From CAKZQX01 sp034435975 (GTDB lineage: Bacteria; Chloroflexota; Chloroflexia; Chloroflexales; Chloroflexaceae), in contig DAOTWD010000032.1 of assembly GCA_034435975.1 (NCBI GenBank), forward strand, positions 11,798 to 75,797: DNA of 64,000 nt. Reading direction: 5' to 3'. Of this stretch, positions 1 to 8,070 are shown one piece after another. The notes under the pieces were generated by a model. That model had not been told where the DNA came from and made no database searches. It worked only from the letters and a program-made list of their open reading frames with translations. The first letter of the stretch is position 1. Every line of letters begins with the position of its first letter. The position numbers and the translations under genes are program-made.

Positions 1-107
1 AGTACGAAATTTCAACGCATGATATCGTTTCGACTGGAACATCCCGCATGGTCTCGCCATTCGGAAGGGTAAGACTGACCAGAGGATGCGGAATGTTCAG
101 GTCACAA

Positions 108-1070
108 TTATTCGGCAAAGGGAATCAGTGTACCCAGGTTAGCGGCCACCGCTCGCTCATAGATTGTTGCCGCCAGCGCAATGTCCCAGAGTGCAATGCC
201 TTGCGATTCGAACAGCGTAATATCTTCCGGGCGCTGCCGTCCTGTGGTCAAACCAGCGACCACGTCGGCCAGGAGCCGGACACGCGACCAGGAGAGGGCA
301 TTACGCTCATAGGCCCGGATCAGGTCACCGCTTTCGATCCGTGCGCTTTCCAGATCATCGGTGACAATCACATCCGCCCGCCGAACAGTCGTCCGATCCA
401 GCTCGGCGCGAATCGCAGCATTGGAGCCAGTGCCATTAATGTGTACGCCGGGACTCAAGTCATTGCCATCAAAGACCGGATCGATGGCGGTGGTGGCAGT
501 CGTGACAATATCAGCTCCTGCCAATGCATCACGCGGAGTCGGTGCGGGATGTATTGGGATGTTAAGACGCTGGGACATCGTCTGGGCAAACGTCTCACGC
601 CGCTCCGGGGTGCGGCTATAAACACGCACCTCGCGCAGGGCACACACTGCAGCGATCGCCTCCAGTTGGGTCTCGGCCTGGAACCCGGTGCCAAACAGTG
701 CCAGCACCCCGGCATCGCGCCGGGCCAGATATTTCGTTGCCACACCGCTGGCCGCGCCGGTGCGAAGCTGCCCCAGATAGTCGGCCTCAATCATTGATAG
801 CAGCGCACCCGACTCGCTGTCATAGAGGTTGACAATGAAGCGGACACTTGAGCGCGTGGCGGTATAGGCTTTGAATCCCCAGTACCCACGCTTGACCAGT
901 GCTCCTGCCATAATATGCAATGTGCCGGCTGGTTGGCGCACCCGGCGGCGTGGCTCATTGATACCAGTACCATGAGCTTGCTCAACAAATGCTGTTTCAA
1001 CCGCTTCCAGTGCTTCGGGCATGCTCACCAGTGAGCGGGTATCCTCTTCGCGCAGTACACGCACGGCCAT
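108..1070 (-). CDS. Ornithine cyclodeaminase / mu-crystallin family protein
   Basis: A 320-residue protein of the usual length for the ornithine cyclodeaminase/mu-crystallin family. Members are NAD(P)-dependent enzymes: ornithine cyclodeaminase, alanine dehydrogenase, or ketimine reductases. The N-terminal half has the family pattern with 'LVKRGYWGFKAYT' and 'LLSMIEADYLGQLRTGA'. The Rossmann part follows with 'LALFGTGFQAETQLEAI' near residues 123-139, and 'INGTGSNAAIRAELD' is typical of the later conserved block. The start is well supported by AGGAGGAGAG just upstream of ATG at 1070. It is transcribed away from the response regulator, and nothing next to it shows the substrate. The family is clear; the exact reaction cannot be fixed from sequence alone. 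Confidence 0.85.
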   Translation of the reverse strand: MAVRVLREEDTRSLVSMPEALEAVETAFVEQAHGTGINEPRRRVRQPAGTLHIMAGALVKRGYWGFKAYTATRSSVRFIVNLYDSESGALLSMIEADYLGQLRTGAASGVATKYLARRDAGVLALFGTGFQAETQLEAIAAVCALREVRVYSRTPERRETFAQTMSQRLNIPIHPAPTPRDALAGADIVTTATTAIDPVFDGNDLSPGVHINGTGSNAAIRAELDRTTVRRADVIVTDDLESARIESGDLIRAYERNALSWSRVRLLADVVAGLTTGRQRPEDITLFESQGIALWDIALAATIYERAVAANLGTLIPFAE

Positions 1071-1708
1071 ACTCTCCTCCTGCGGCTTATGCTATTGCTG
1101 AGAACTGAATGGCTATCATCATACCATACTATAATGAGGTGTCTACAGTCAGGCGTTGGCACGGCGACATAGAGCGTCCCTGCGTGTCCCTGGAGCGCGC
1201 TCCTCTGGAGTGCGTACAGTTGGTGTACCCGGCACGGGCGAGGGCACGCCGGAGGCGTGCCCTCCAGCGGGTGGTGCGGGGGGGGAGCGCGCTCCAACGT
1301 GCGTACAGTTGGTGTACCCGGCACGGGCGAGGCACGCCGGAACAGCGGGTGGTGCGGGCGCGGGAGGGAGCGCGTCCCCTCCGAGGCACAGGCGAACGGT
1401 GCGCCGTGTGGGGTGCTGCTGGATTCTAGCAATGTTAAGTTATAATAACAACCGCAAAAGTGATGAAGGACACAATGTCCTGTAGGTTAAGAGCGAATCT
1501 GAAAGAATGTTCATCAGGAGCGCCGGGTCGTACATCGTAATCTTCACTAACCAGGGGTATAATAGGTACAACAAGGACACACCAGCAACCGGACGCACAG
1601 TCGTACCCCCATATACCTTGCCCCGTGGTTGAACCATACGGTTGGTGTACGTACCACGTGATGGGGATGTTCAAGTGATAAGTACCATACGAGCAAGGAG
1701 TAATACAT
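1071..1708. repeat. Gene-free stretch with a duplicated 32-bp sequence and GC-rich hairpins
   Basis: No convincing gene lies in this 638-base gap between divergent genes. Bases 1142-1420 are strongly GC-rich, unlike the surroundings. An identical 32-bp sequence beginning tgcgtacagttggtgtaccc occurs at 1211-1242 and 1300-1331, each followed by a version of gcacgccgg. Copies of ggagcgcgctcc lie upstream of both. A 9-bp perfect hairpin (gggcacgcc, loop gga, ggcgtgccc) spans 1242-1262. A related string, ggttggtgtacgtac, appears near 1640 closer to the response regulator. The ORFs that cross the region are repeat-derived and arginine-rich, and are not believable proteins. Confidence 0.6.
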
Positions 1709-2092
1709 ATGGCGAAGATACTTGTTGTCGACGATAACTCGATCAGCCAGCGTTTGTTGAGCTTCATCCTGCAGCAAGGTGATCATACGGTTGTGACAGC
1801 AATCAATGGTGTGCAGGCAATTGAACAACTCAAAGAAGCGGACGTTGATTTAGTTCTGACCGACCTGATGATGCCCAAAATGGATGGACTGACATTGATC
1901 GAGCATCTCCGGGCCGATGAGCGCTATAAAAATCTGCCGGTCATTGCCCTCACTGCCAGTGTCAAAGAACAACATTATTCCCGCGCCCGGGCGGCCGGGG
2001 TGAACGCTTTGTTAACCAAGCCTATCGAGTCTGAAGTCATTATTGATATCGTGAATCGCCTGGTGACACAGAAGCATGCTTTTACTGCTTGA
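1709..2092 (+). CDS. Single-domain response regulator (CheY-like receiver)
   Basis: A 127-residue stand-alone receiver domain with no output domain. The acidic pair is D8-D9, the phospho-acceptor is D52 in 'TDLMMPKMDG', the switch Thr is T82 in 'VIALTAS', and the conserved Lys is K104 in 'LLTKPI'. These are all the residues needed for phosphotransfer. ATG at 1709 is preceded by AAGGAGTAAT. The protein resembles the DivK/receiver-only group that passes phosphate or binds partner proteins. It lies just upstream of a glycosyltransferase gene in the same direction (gap 141 bp to the preferred start), so it may be co-transcribed with the polysaccharide locus. No histidine kinase is present in the window. 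Confidence 0.92.
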   Translation: MAKILVVDDNSISQRLLSFILQQGDHTVVTAINGVQAIEQLKEADVDLVLTDLMMPKMDGLTLIEHLRADERYKNLPVIALTASVKEQHYSRARAAGVNALLTKPIESEVIIDIVNRLVTQKHAFTA

Positions 2093-2233
2093 AGGATGAA
2101 CAAAGTCTATAGGATAGTTGGAGACTTCAGCGTAGTTCATCCTCCCAATTGCAAGGAAGATGAACTGCCCGTCGCACAATACAAAGAGGTATTATTTCCA
2201 CAACGTGTTGCAGGTGGAGTAAGTATAAGTACA

Positions 2234-3190
2234 ATGAACCGACAAGCTGTAAAGGTAAGCATCGGTCTGCCGGTATATAACGGTGAGCGGTATCTAGCAA
2301 AGGCGCTCGACTCACTGCTCGCGCAAACATTTACAGACTTTGAGGTTATTATCTCTGACAACGCCTCGACTGATCGCACGGCAGAGATCTGTGCTGCATA
2401 TCTTGAGTGTGACCCACGGATACGCTATTATCGTAATGAACAGAATATTGGTGCAGCCCCAAACTTCAACCGCACGTTTGAACTGGCTACCGGGATGTAT
2501 TTCAAATGGGCAGCAGCGGATGACGTGCTGGCTCCAACTTTTTTAGAAAAGTGTGTTGCCGTCCTGGATACAGACTCCTCCGTGGTCGTGGCTTATCCCT
2601 GGACGCAGTATATTGATGCGCACGGAAACAATCTGGCAGGTTCTCCCCATAATGGCAAGCATCGCGCTGACTCGACACGTGCGGCAGCACGGTTTCATGA
2701 TCTGATTAACTATGACCACTACTGTCATCAAGTCTTTGGTGTGATCCGTGTCAGTGTCCTGCGCAATACGGGTTTGATCCGTAGCTATAGCGAAGGTGAT
2801 CGATTGCTCCTGGCCGAGCTGGGATTGATGGGGCGCTTTTGCGAGATCCCAGAGTATTTATTTTTGAATCGGTCTCACCCCGATCAATCATCGGTCAGTC
2901 TGGGCCAGAAGAGCAACCGGCTCATATACACTGCCTGGTTTAATCCTGCCAATGCTGGACAGTTGCAGTTGCCCACCTGGCAACTGTATCAAGATTATTT
3001 CCAGGCAGTTCATCGAATCGAGTTGCATTGGTTTGAAAAGATTGGATGTTATCTGTGTTTGCTATGGTGGATCCTGCGTTATAGCCAGTTAAAAAAGATG
3101 CTGAAAGACATCATTATTGTTCTTCCTTTGATTTTTCGCCGTACTATGCATAGTCTGCACTCAATCGGACGACATAAGAAGTTTAGTTAA
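2234..3190 (+). CDS. Family 2 glycosyltransferase
   Basis: A GT-A fold glycosyltransferase of about 318 residues, probably adding a sugar to an exopolysaccharide or surface glycan. The N-terminus reads 'VSIGLPVYNGERYLAKALDSL', then 'IISDNASTDRT' and 'FKWAAADDVLAPTFLEK', the expected nucleotide-sugar and metal-binding blocks. The reading frame is open from 2096, but that ATG has its AAGG almost touching it and would add 46 residues unlike the family. The ATG at 2234, preceded by ggtggag, begins just before the first beta strand and is preferred. The C-terminal 60 residues contain 'IGCYLCLLWWILRY', possibly membrane-associated. It is the first of many glycosyltransferases in this locus; its donor and acceptor are unknown. 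Confidence 0.85.
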   Translation: MNRQAVKVSIGLPVYNGERYLAKALDSLLAQTFTDFEVIISDNASTDRTAEICAAYLECDPRIRYYRNEQNIGAAPNFNRTFELATGMYFKWAAADDVLAPTFLEKCVAVLDTDSSVVVAYPWTQYIDAHGNNLAGSPHNGKHRADSTRAAARFHDLINYDHYCHQVFGVIRVSVLRNTGLIRSYSEGDRLLLAELGLMGRFCEIPEYLFLNRSHPDQSSVSLGQKSNRLIYTAWFNPANAGQLQLPTWQLYQDYFQAVHRIELHWFEKIGCYLCLLWWILRYSQLKKMLKDIIIVLPLIFRRTMHSLHSIGRHKKFS

Positions 3191-3205
3191 TGCTTCAGGT
3201 AATCT

Positions 3206-3439
3206 TTAAAGGTTATTTCGATTGATCAGCGGTACCCGTTCTGAGGAACGTTGGCCTGCAGGGGTTGCGGGGGCCGCAGGCCCCCGCAACTTCAAGAACC
3301 GCCGGTCGGGGCCAGAATTTCCCCACTCCCCCATCGGAACGAGGACAAACGTCACAGCAGTATAGAGTGAGTCTTTGCGTTCATCGCGTCCGAAAGCGAT
3401 AAAGCGTAACACGATAAAACAAATCGGAATAACCTTTAA
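3206..3439. mobile_element. MITE-like intergenic element with 18-bp terminal inverted repeats
   Basis: Bases 3206-3223 (ttaaaggttatttcgatt) and 3422-3439 form an inverted repeat with one mismatch, enclosing about 200 bp with no gene. Inside, 3264-3275 and 3279-3290 form a perfect 12-bp stem (gttgcgggggcc) around the loop gca, which could also end transcription from the glycosyltransferase. The inner part resembles 19770-19800 (aacgtt, gcc, agggtt, ggccgcagg), which suggests a dispersed family. No transposase is encoded, and no clear target-site duplication was seen. Confidence 0.5.
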
Positions 3440-3447
3440 TACACGGG

Positions 3448-3627
3448 GTTATAAAGGATCGTATGCCCAACAGGCTCATTCGATCAGTAGCTGGCGGCAC
3501 AGTGCATCCAGTGCGCCCACGTTATAAAGATCGTATGCCCAACAGGCTCATTCGATCCCCGCACTGCCACGAAATCTATCTCGTCTCGAAGTTATGAAGA
3601 TCGTATGCCCAACAGGCTCATTCGATC
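3448..3627. CRISPR. CRISPR-like mini-array: three ~37-bp repeats, two spacers
   Basis: Three copies of a 37-bp repeat (gttataaagatcgtatgccc at the start, ending ctcattcgatc) lie at 3448-3485 (38 bp, one inserted g), 3521-3557 and 3591-3627 (one a-to-g change). They are separated by unrelated spacers of 35 bp (3486-3520) and 33 bp (3558-3590). The repeat contains an imperfect dyad, gatcgtatg with cattcgatc. Repeat and spacer lengths fit CRISPR. There are no cas genes in the window. The third copy encodes the last 11 residues and stop codon of the neighbouring lipoprotein gene, so the array could instead be duplicated gene-end sequence. Confidence 0.55.
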
Positions 3628-4686
3628 AATATAGAATGTCGGCAAATAAGCCGGATCATCATTTTTGATGTATATACCCGTCACATACCGATAGTCCGGG
3701 TCAAATTCGCGCTCATCAAGCCAGAGAACAATCTCAACCCACATATGAGGCGGGATAGTGCGGTTAATATCCAGGAAGTAGAGCCGCGTTTCAGAAAAGA
3801 GCGGGAATTCCTCGGTTATTTCCGTATCTGGAATGCCTGCTGCTCGCTGAACTGAGGTATCACCAGCAACCCAGTAAGGATAAGCGTTGCTGCCTACCAC
3901 TGTTACTGCCAGATCACCAGGATCAATAGAGTTGGAACCACCACTCAACCAGAAACTGACTCCTAATATCTCGTTACGGTTGTATACCGTCTGCGTATCC
4001 TCGCGCACAGTGAGAAAGAACTGCCCATACTTTCTTTGGGGGCTGATCGCTGCCGCAACCCGTCCACTATATGTGTATGTGTCTGTCGCAAGATCATATA
4101 CAACACCCTGACTCTGTTCTGTACTCCAATCTGGGTGAAGATGATCGTCGTAGATCGGAAGAAGTGCTATTTGTTCATCAGGTGCAGTGGGTGGGCTGGT
4201 CGTCAGCAATGGGGCAGCAGGGGTGCTGGTCGGCGGCAGCGGAGCAGCCAGGGCAACAGGGGTGCTGGTCGGCGGCAGCGGAGGAGCAGGGGCAACAGAG
4301 GTGCTGGTCGGCGGCAGCGGAGGAGCAGGGGTACTGGTTGGGAGTAGTACGGCAGCGGTGGCAGGTGTACCGGTACTCTGTGGTATGGTATCAGTATGTA
4401 CAACCAGCGGCAGAAAGATAGCAAATGGTTCTGGTGCCAGGTCGGAAGCTACAGCAGATGAGCGGGTATCAGGATCGCTGTTCTGCTGTAAGGACGGTGT
4501 GGCAGACAAAAGAGGCGGCAAGATTGCCGTGCTGCTTATGTCTAGATTGATCGTTGGTGATCGACCGGGCAGAGGCGTGGGCCATTCTGCAAATAAGCTC
4601 CCAGTGGTTGGGGCAGGTAGGGCATTACTGTTCTGGGCGTTGCTACAGCCGAATAATAGGCACATTGATAGTAACAGGCCGATCAT
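3592..4686 (-). CDS. Secreted lipoprotein with Pro/Thr-rich linker and beta-rich C-terminal domain
   Basis: The frame is open to 4794, but the ATG at 4686 starts a classic lipoprotein signal: hydrophobic 'IGLLLSMCLLFGC' with lipobox LFGC, Cys14. About 364 residues result. After the signal comes a low-complexity region with 'FAIFLPLVVH', then tandem 13-residue units built on 'PLPPTSTP', a linker typical of cell-surface proteins. The last ~180 residues are non-repetitive and end with 'FYIDRMSL', which resembles the terminal strand of carbohydrate-binding jelly-roll domains. No catalytic motif is recognised. The final 11 residues and stop codon lie within the third repeat of the CRISPR-like array. 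It probably sits on the outside of the cell; binding to the locus polysaccharide is only inference. Confidence 0.75.
   Translation of the reverse strand: MIGLLLSMCLLFGCSNAQNSNALPAPTTGSLFAEWPTPLPGRSPTINLDISSTAILPPLLSATPSLQQNSDPDTRSSAVASDLAPEPFAIFLPLVVHTDTIPQSTGTPATAAVLLPTSTPAPPLPPTSTSVAPAPPLPPTSTPVALAAPLPPTSTPAAPLLTTSPPTAPDEQIALLPIYDDHLHPDWSTEQSQGVVYDLATDTYTYSGRVAAAISPQRKYGQFFLTVREDTQTVYNRNEILGVSFWLSGGSNSIDPGDLAVTVVGSNAYPYWVAGDTSVQRAAGIPDTEITEEFPLFSETRLYFLDINRTIPPHMWVEIVLWLDEREFDPDYRYVTGIYIKNDDPAYLPTFYIDRMSLLGIRSS
4222..4338. repeat. In-frame 39-bp tandem repeat (VNTR)
   Basis: Units of 39 bp starting ggtgctggtcggcggcagcg lie at 4222-4260, 4261-4299 and from 4300, the last diverging after about 30 bp. 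Read on the minus strand they encode 13-residue Pro/Thr/Ser/Ala units of the lipoprotein linker. Because 39 is a multiple of three, copy-number changes would keep the frame. Confidence 0.85.
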
Positions 4687-4811
4687 TATGTGACCTGTCC
4701 CTGCCTTCCAGAAACCCGGCAGTATACACACATCTATTCTCATTCGATGAGACCATGGAAGCATACCCATAAGAAATGTGAATGTTACTCTCATGACAGG
4801 CCATATTGCGA

Positions 4812-5903
4812 TTAATGTGCTGTACAGCGCTCTTGTGTCGCCGCAAGAAGGGTAGCAACGATTCGCAGTGCATTGTGGCGAGCATCGAAAAACCTCTCGG
4901 CACGTTGACGCGCTGCCTGGCCCATACGCAGGCGCAGATCGGCGTCGGCGGCGAGCAGACGCAACCGCGCTGTGAGTGTGTCAACATCATCGGGTGGAAT
5001 CAGAAAGCCTGTCTCACCATCGACCACAATATCCGTCAGGCCACCGACTGCCGTCACAATTGCTGGCAGCCCGGCCGCGCTGGCTTCCGTAGCAGCAATG
5101 CCAAAGGCTTCGGCCTCACTTGGCAGCACAAAGATATCCGCCGTCTGAAATAGTTCCAACAGTTCTGGCGAATTTGGTTGTAGATCATGATAACTGTGTA
5201 TACCTGTAAGTTGCGGTGTTTGTGAACGTGTTACTAATATTAGTTCTGCCGTATCTGTGGACAACTGTTGAAAAGCCTGAATTAAAAGATGACCGCCTTT
5301 CCGATAGAGATCGCCACCAACAAAGAGGATGCGCAACCGGCTATCTGCTGATCGGGGCCGCATCGTCCAGTAGGTCAGGTCAACCCCAGGCGGAATGACC
5401 TCGATCCGCTCGGGAGCAACCCCATAATCAGTTATCAATGACTGACGTGCCCAGGTTGACCAGGGTAGTAAGCGGGTCGCGCCACGGAGTAATGCGACAT
5501 TCACCCGGTGTTTGAACGTTTTCAACAACCCTGGCCGATCTGGCCGATGGCCGTATTGTTTGCTCATCTGGTCGTACTGGATGGGAGTCACGTCGGTACT
5601 GATCACATATGGTTGTCGTCGCGTCAAATTTCCGCCCAGAACGGCAGGAACCTGCGTATTAAAAAAGGCAACATCGCCAGGCGATTGAGCCAGACCGTCA
5701 CGTACCTGGCTACGTCCACAGAGGGTGCCACGGATATGGGGCGGTATCAGTGGCACCCGCTCCCAGAAACCATCGGGGTTCGTATACGTCACCGGAATCC
5801 AGGTGGCCTGGACGTCGCGTGACTCGCCAATAAAGCTTTGTAGATTACGATAGTAGGTCAGGTGGCCAAGGTGTTGTTCCATAACGAACGTTGCCCGTAT
5901 CAT
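4812..5903 (-). CDS. Family 4 glycosyltransferase
   Basis: A 363-residue GT-B glycosyltransferase of the GT4 group. The C-terminal half has the donor-binding pattern: 'ERIEVIPPGVDL', 'RILFVGGDLYRKGGHLLIQAF', then 'DIFVLPSEAEAFGIAATEA' with the E-x7-E arrangement, and 'GETGFLIPPDDVDTL'. The N-terminus 'FVMEQHLGHLTYYRNLQ' and the middle 'LPWSTWARQSLITDYGV' are close to the protein at 21064-22224 ('FILEQALGHITHASNLR', 'VTWSTWARQSLVDDYEV'), so the two are paralogues at opposite ends of the locus. It probably transfers a hexose in polysaccharide assembly. It is the last gene of the minus-strand run; 111 bp separates it from the GT2 upstream. Confidence 0.88.
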   Translation of the reverse strand: MIRATFVMEQHLGHLTYYRNLQSFIGESRDVQATWIPVTYTNPDGFWERVPLIPPHIRGTLCGRSQVRDGLAQSPGDVAFFNTQVPAVLGGNLTRRQPYVISTDVTPIQYDQMSKQYGHRPDRPGLLKTFKHRVNVALLRGATRLLPWSTWARQSLITDYGVAPERIEVIPPGVDLTYWTMRPRSADSRLRILFVGGDLYRKGGHLLIQAFQQLSTDTAELILVTRSQTPQLTGIHSYHDLQPNSPELLELFQTADIFVLPSEAEAFGIAATEASAAGLPAIVTAVGGLTDIVVDGETGFLIPPDDVDTLTARLRLLAADADLRLRMGQAARQRAERFFDARHNALRIVATLLAATQERCTAH

Positions 5904-6014
5904 AACAGTTTCTCTTTACAGGTGTGGAGGGTTACAAGTTTGTCAATTGTCCCTGGGTATCCGCGCTGGTACAGAGATACACGGTGGCATCAACAGGGTA
6001 CATGGTACACGATT

Positions 6015-7043
6015 TTAAGGCATGATCTGGCGCAATTCATGCAAAAAACGGTCACGTCCGCCCAGCTCGTCAGCCACTCCTTGATAGTAGCGCAGGTTAA
6101 ACAGTCCACTATACGCCATTTGTGTCAGCCGCGAGATACCGATCATCTGCGTCAGATCGGCGAGTTGCTTGAGGCCAACCTGTAAGACACGCCGTAGAGC
6201 ATAGCGATCCAGTCCTAGATACACCAGCTGGCGGATCAATAGATGGCGGGTGTAGAACTCTTTCCGGATAGTGGGGAGCAGCCAGTCCTGCTGCTTGTCG
6301 CGCGCAAAGATGACATCGTTGCGACCATAGGCATACGGAATATCTATCCATGAGCGAAAGCTGCGCTCAGCATAGTGATAACCAATAGCGTTGGGGTTGA
6401 AGACAAACCGCAGCCCATGCTGAGCCAGGCGATATGCCAGTTCGACATCCTCGGCACGGCGAAACGTCGGGTCAAATCCGCCGGCAGCAAGCAAGAAACG
6501 TCGGGCCAGTGACGTATTGCCGGTATAAAATTGGCGGGCCGTGGGTTGCCAGCGACCGGCCAGCATAGCATCATACTGTTTACTCAGCATCGCCTGTTCC
6601 CATTGTACCCAGGGTACCATAGTGAAATCAGGTGGCGTGAGCATTGGCCCCAGAACGACAATATCATCGGTACTGGTGGTATGGGTTTGCATGTGTGCCG
6701 CGATCAACCCACGTGTCGGTACCACATCATCGTCAATAAACAGGACAAACTCACCCGTTGCATGCTGCAACCCGTGGTTGCGTGTAGCTGCAACTCCCTG
6801 GTTGGCCTGGATAACCGGGATAATCGGCAGTGATGTCTGTAGTGTTTCCAGGTATGCATTCGTTCCATCAGTCGAACCATCGGAAACGACAATGATCTCA
6901 CATTGTGCCAGAGGATATGTCTGTTGCTGCAACCCATCAAGAACACGGCGCAACCGGTGGAGTCGATTGTAGGTCGGAATAATAACACTGACCCTCGGCA
7001 TAGTCATAGGCGTAGTGGTAGCAGTCATGTGGATGGTATCCAT
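6015..7043 (-). CDS. Family 2 glycosyltransferase
   Basis: A GT-A enzyme of about 342 residues. It begins 'MPRVSVIIPTYNRLHRLRRV' and has 'IIVVSDGSTDGT', 'EFVLFIDDDVVPTRGLIAAH' (metal-binding DDD) and 'AGGFDPTFRRAEDVELAYRL', with the ED acceptor-side motif of rhamnosyl/galactosyl-type GT2 enzymes. The frame is open to 7391, but that would overlap the upstream gene by over 300 bp. ATG at 7043 (or 7028) lies just after the upstream stop at 7066 and is preferred. Gene order and spacing indicate an operon with the glycosyltransferases at 7066-9257. The donor sugar cannot be told from sequence. Confidence 0.87.
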   Translation of the reverse strand: MDTIHMTATTTPMTMPRVSVIIPTYNRLHRLRRVLDGLQQQTYPLAQCEIIVVSDGSTDGTNAYLETLQTSLPIIPVIQANQGVAATRNHGLQHATGEFVLFIDDDVVPTRGLIAAHMQTHTTSTDDIVVLGPMLTPPDFTMVPWVQWEQAMLSKQYDAMLAGRWQPTARQFYTGNTSLARRFLLAAGGFDPTFRRAEDVELAYRLAQHGLRFVFNPNAIGYHYAERSFRSWIDIPYAYGRNDVIFARDKQQDWLLPTIRKEFYTRHLLIRQLVYLGLDRYALRRVLQVGLKQLADLTQMIGISRLTQMAYSGLFNLRYYQGVADELGGRDRFLHELRQIMP

Positions 7044-7065
7044 GTTCCAGTCCGGGTCTGGTCGT

Positions 7066-8070
7066 TCATCGCATGCCTTCAGCAATGGCAGTGTAGTATT
7101 GGAGATAGCGTTGAGCCGAACCGTCGAGTGAGAGTTCGCGCTGCACATACTGTCGTGGCTGATAGGTATCCAGGTTGGCCCAGAAGCGCGCAAATGTGGA
7201 GGGAAAGGCGGCAAAATCTGCAAAGCGCTCCCCGCATGCTGGCGAAAAGTATGGCACGGAAGATGCCGGTACCGGGTTGGGATCATATTTCTCGCGGTCA
7301 GGATCAAGCCAGAAACCATTCTCCCAGGCCAGGATCGGTACATTCGAAGCCAGCGCTTCTTGATAGGCCAGCCCCTGTGTTTCGTGTTCACACAAAAAAA
7401 TCATGCTGCGCGAGCGTTGGAGGAGCACTTTGTAGGTATCGTGATCATAGTGGCGATAGCGAATCGTTGTATAACGCAGACCACGCTCCTGCAGCATCTT
7501 CAGTATCGGATTCAGCAAGGCCGGTTCGTAGTGTTCGCGCTTCCAGCGAATTTTATCGTACACCAGCACATCAATATCTTTGGGATGCGAGCGTGTATCC
7601 GGCCACTGGTGCGTATCGATACCTGCATACCAGGATACACATTGATCACCGTAGACGGGGGCAAACATCGCTTGCATCCAATCACAGGTCACGAGATAGA
7701 GTTTATAGCGCGGATCGTGCAAGAGATTCGGTGCCTGCCGGGGATGATCAAACAAACTAGGGCCAAGTAGGGCCGGGTTGGGCAAATTCCATCCGTGCAG
7801 GAGGTGCGGATAGCCCACCAGACCAACCGGATAGGTGGGGTGCTTGCGTGCCAACGCATAGTTATTCAATTGTACGTCATAATTCGCCTGGCGCAAGGCT
7901 TTCACCAGGAGTTGATACCAGACAAAGAACCCACTCACTTTTTGTTTTTTGCTGATCGCATGGTACACTGGCCGCACTATTCGCTTTACATAACGATCAT
8001 GCTTGAAGAAGGTATCCTTTTCAAAGTCCTGATAAAAAAGCAGGATGACTTTATCGCGTGCCAGATTCAT
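7066..8070 (-). CDS. Putative glycosyltransferase (GT-B type, group 1-like)
   Basis: A 334-residue protein, weakly similar in layout to GT-B glycosyltransferases. The N-terminus is unusual and lysine/aromatic-rich. Later it reads 'DIDVLVYDKIRWKREH' and 'RSRSMIFLCEHETQGLAYQEALASNVPILAWE', which corresponds to the EHETQG...E donor-binding segment of group 1 glycosyltransferases. ATG at 8070 has AAGGA nine bases upstream and overlaps the end of the preceding gene by four bases (ATGA), so translation is likely coupled. No transmembrane segment is obvious. Its place between GT4 and GT2 genes supports a role in assembling the repeat unit. Confidence 0.72.
   Translation of the reverse strand: MNLARDKVILLFYQDFEKDTFFKHDRYVKRIVRPVYHAISKKQKVSGFFVWYQLLVKALRQANYDVQLNNYALARKHPTYPVGLVGYPHLLHGWNLPNPALLGPSLFDHPRQAPNLLHDPRYKLYLVTCDWMQAMFAPVYGDQCVSWYAGIDTHQWPDTRSHPKDIDVLVYDKIRWKREHYEPALLNPILKMLQERGLRYTTIRYRHYDHDTYKVLLQRSRSMIFLCEHETQGLAYQEALASNVPILAWENGFWLDPDREKYDPNPVPASSVPYFSPACGERFADFAAFPSTFARFWANLDTYQPRQYVQRELSLDGSAQRYLQYYTAIAEGMR

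Noticed and set aside
1..118. Possible start of another minus-strand gene running off the left edge (frame reading DLNIPHPLVSLTLPNG)
   Set aside because: The composition looks coding, but the only start is a TTG inside the end of the cyclodeaminase gene with no ribosome-binding site, and just ~39 codons are visible. Too little to support.
1109..1485. Overlapping ORFs on both strands in the GC-rich island
   Set aside because: They are made of repeat and hairpin sequence, Arg/Ala-rich in every frame, with no ribosome-binding sites or family pattern.
3264..3290. Classical Rho-independent terminator for the GT2 gene at 2234
   Set aside because: The stem is perfect but lacks a T-run and sits inside an inverted-repeat element, so it is listed as part of that element.
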